This document shows, piece after piece, positions 4,990 through 6,110 of a DNA stretch of 6,110 bases. Within the stretch, counting starts at the first letter, position 1. Every line of letters starts with the position of its first letter. Location of the stretch: assembly GCA_947630435.1 (NCBI GenBank), contig CANRHO010000048.1, forward strand, positions 1 to 6,110, in the 5' to 3' direction. The notes beneath the pieces are model-generated. The model was not told where the DNA came from. It was given only the letters and a program-made list of their open reading frames with translations, and ran no database searches. The DNA is from an uncultured Bacilli bacterium. GTDB taxonomy: Bacteria; Bacillota_I; Bacilli_A; RF39; UBA660. The position numbers were made by a program, and so were the translations under genes.

Positions 4990-6110
4990 ATCTCTTCTAA
5001 TTTTTCTTCCTTATTTATTCTTTGGAATAATACTTCTTTATTCATATTAGTATACGTATTACTTTCGTTATAATTTAGTGTCTTATCATATATATTTAAT
5101 TGTTTTAGAATTTCATCTGATGTTTTTGTTAAAAATGGATTTAAAAAGTTAGCACATACCCTAATTGATTCTAGTAAATTATAAAGCACGGTTTGTAATC
5201 TATCTTTTTTATTATCTTCTTTTGCAAGAGACCATGGCATAGTCTCATCAATATATTTATTACTACGTCTTAATACTTCAAATATTTCATCTAAAGCAGC
5301 ACCTATTTCTAAGTTATCCATTTTATTTTCTACTTTAGAATCTAAATTATTTATCATCGCAATAAGTTCATTATCTAGTTCTTCGTTTACTTTCTTGTTA
5401 ATTACCGTACCATTAAAATACTTATTAGCCATAGAAATCGTTCTGTTAACTAAGTTACCTAACGTGTTAGCTAAATCAGTATTAGTTCTTTCAATTAGTA
5501 ATTCATAAGTTAAGTTTCCATCATTTGCATATGGTATTTCATGTAGAACATAATATCTTACAGCATCAACGCCAAATAAATCAACTAAATCATCAGCATA
5601 TATAGCGTTTCCACGACTTTTACCTATTTTATCGTTATTAGTAAGTAACCAAGGATGACCAAATATTTGTTTTGGAAGTTCTATATCTAAACTCCATAAA
5701 AAACATGGCCAGTAAATGGTATGAAACCTTATTATATCTTTACCAATTAAATGAAGATCAGCGGGCCACCATTTTTTAAATTCACTACTAGATCCATCTG
5801 GATCATAACCTATGTTGGTAATATAATTCGTTAAAGCATCAAGCCAAACATATACAATATGTTTAGGATCAATATTAACTGGTATTCCCCAATCAAAAGA
5901 CGTTCTTGATACACATAAATCTTGCAACCCTGGTTTAATAAAGTTATTTAACATTTCATTTTTTCTTGATTCAGGTTTAATAAAATCCGGATGAGATTCA
6001 ATATATTCTACTAGTTTATCCTGATATTTTGATAATTTAAAAAAGTAAGCCTCTTCTTTTTTTTCTTCTACGCTTCTACCACAATCCGGGCACTTACCAT
6101 CAACTAATTG
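4971..6110 (-). CDS. metG: Methionyl-tRNA synthetase, C-terminal part; 5' end beyond the window
   Basis: Class I aminoacyl-tRNA synthetase that charges tRNA-Met in the cytoplasm. The reading frame is open to the right edge, so the N-terminal part with the HIGH motif is not seen; 379 residues are visible. Reading from the edge: the second half of the zinc knuckle, CPDC (Cys7/Cys10 of the visible part), EEAYFFKLSKYQDKL, VSRTSFDWGIPV, the active-site segment VYVWLDALTNYI, HLIGKDIIRFHTIYWP, FGHPWLLTNND and the KMSKS loop in the form KIGKS (161-165), then the helical anticodon-binding domain. The protein ends soon after that domain, so it lacks the C-terminal EMAP/Trbp111-like tRNA-binding domain of the roughly 650-aa Bacillus form; the full length is probably near 510-530 aa. 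It is transcribed in the same direction as leuA but is separated by terminators and leuA's own promoter. Confidence 0.95.
   Translation of the reverse strand, partial: QLVDGKCPDCGRSVEEKKEEAYFFKLSKYQDKLVEYIESHPDFIKPESRKNEMLNNFIKPGLQDLCVSRTSFDWGIPVNIDPKHIVYVWLDALTNYITNIGYDPDGSSSEFKKWWPADLHLIGKDIIRFHTIYWPCFLWSLDIELPKQIFGHPWLLTNNDKIGKSRGNAIYADDLVDLFGVDAVRYYVLHEIPYANDGNLTYELLIERTNTDLANTLGNLVNRTISMANKYFNGTVINKKVNEELDNELIAMINNLDSKVENKMDNLEIGAALDEIFEVLRRSNKYIDETMPWSLAKEDNKKDRLQTVLYNLLESIRVCANFLNPFLTKTSDEILKQLNIYDKTLNYNESNTYTNMNKEVLFQRINKEEKLEEIENQVK

Overview
The window is AT-rich (roughly 30% GC by eye) and every recognisable gene lies on the minus strand. The proteins are of low-GC Gram-positive (Bacillota) type. 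ThyA resembles the Bacillus subtilis/phage phi3T form, MurE carries the DNPR motif associated with meso-diaminopimelate, and MetRS has the Firmicute-like architecture. TGA is used as a stop (end of murE) and Trp is read from TGG, so the Mycoplasma code is not in use, and MurE implies a peptidoglycan wall. An uncultured Bacilli/Clostridia-like gut or environmental bacterium is a reasonable guess; I cannot name a genus.

In the direction of transcription (right to left): the 3' part of metG (methionyl-tRNA synthetase) enters at the right edge and ends in a hairpin that overlaps its stop codon. About 780 bp without a large gene follows. Its right part (about 4600-4957) is AT-rich and holds terminator-like hairpins. 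Its left part is a regulatory leader for leuA: a consensus promoter (TTGACA, 17 nt, TAATAT), a first terminator-like hairpin, a 28-codon leucine-rich leader peptide with a good ribosome binding site, and three mutually exclusive RNA pairings ending in an intrinsic terminator just before the leuA ribosome binding site. This has the layout of ribosome-mediated transcription attenuation by leucine supply. leuA itself encodes a short 2-isopropylmalate synthase that lacks the usual C-terminal leucine-binding regulatory domain.

Between leuA and murE lies a repeat-bearing, roughly 240-bp segment bounded by two near-identical palindromes and containing a strong leuA terminator. After it come murE, thyA and folA, closely spaced and probably co-transcribed. 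murE is a cytoplasmic peptidoglycan-precursor ligase. thyA and folA form a functional pair: thymidylate synthase oxidises methylene-tetrahydrofolate to dihydrofolate and DHFR reduces it again. folA runs off the left edge.

The most interesting item is the leuA control region. The six leucine codons in an eight-codon run lie on the first RNA segment, and segment 2 pairs perfectly over 11 bp with segment 3. Low-GC Gram-positives more often use T-box (tRNA-sensing) leaders for such genes. Because the enzyme seems to lack its feedback domain, this attenuator may be a main point of leucine control.
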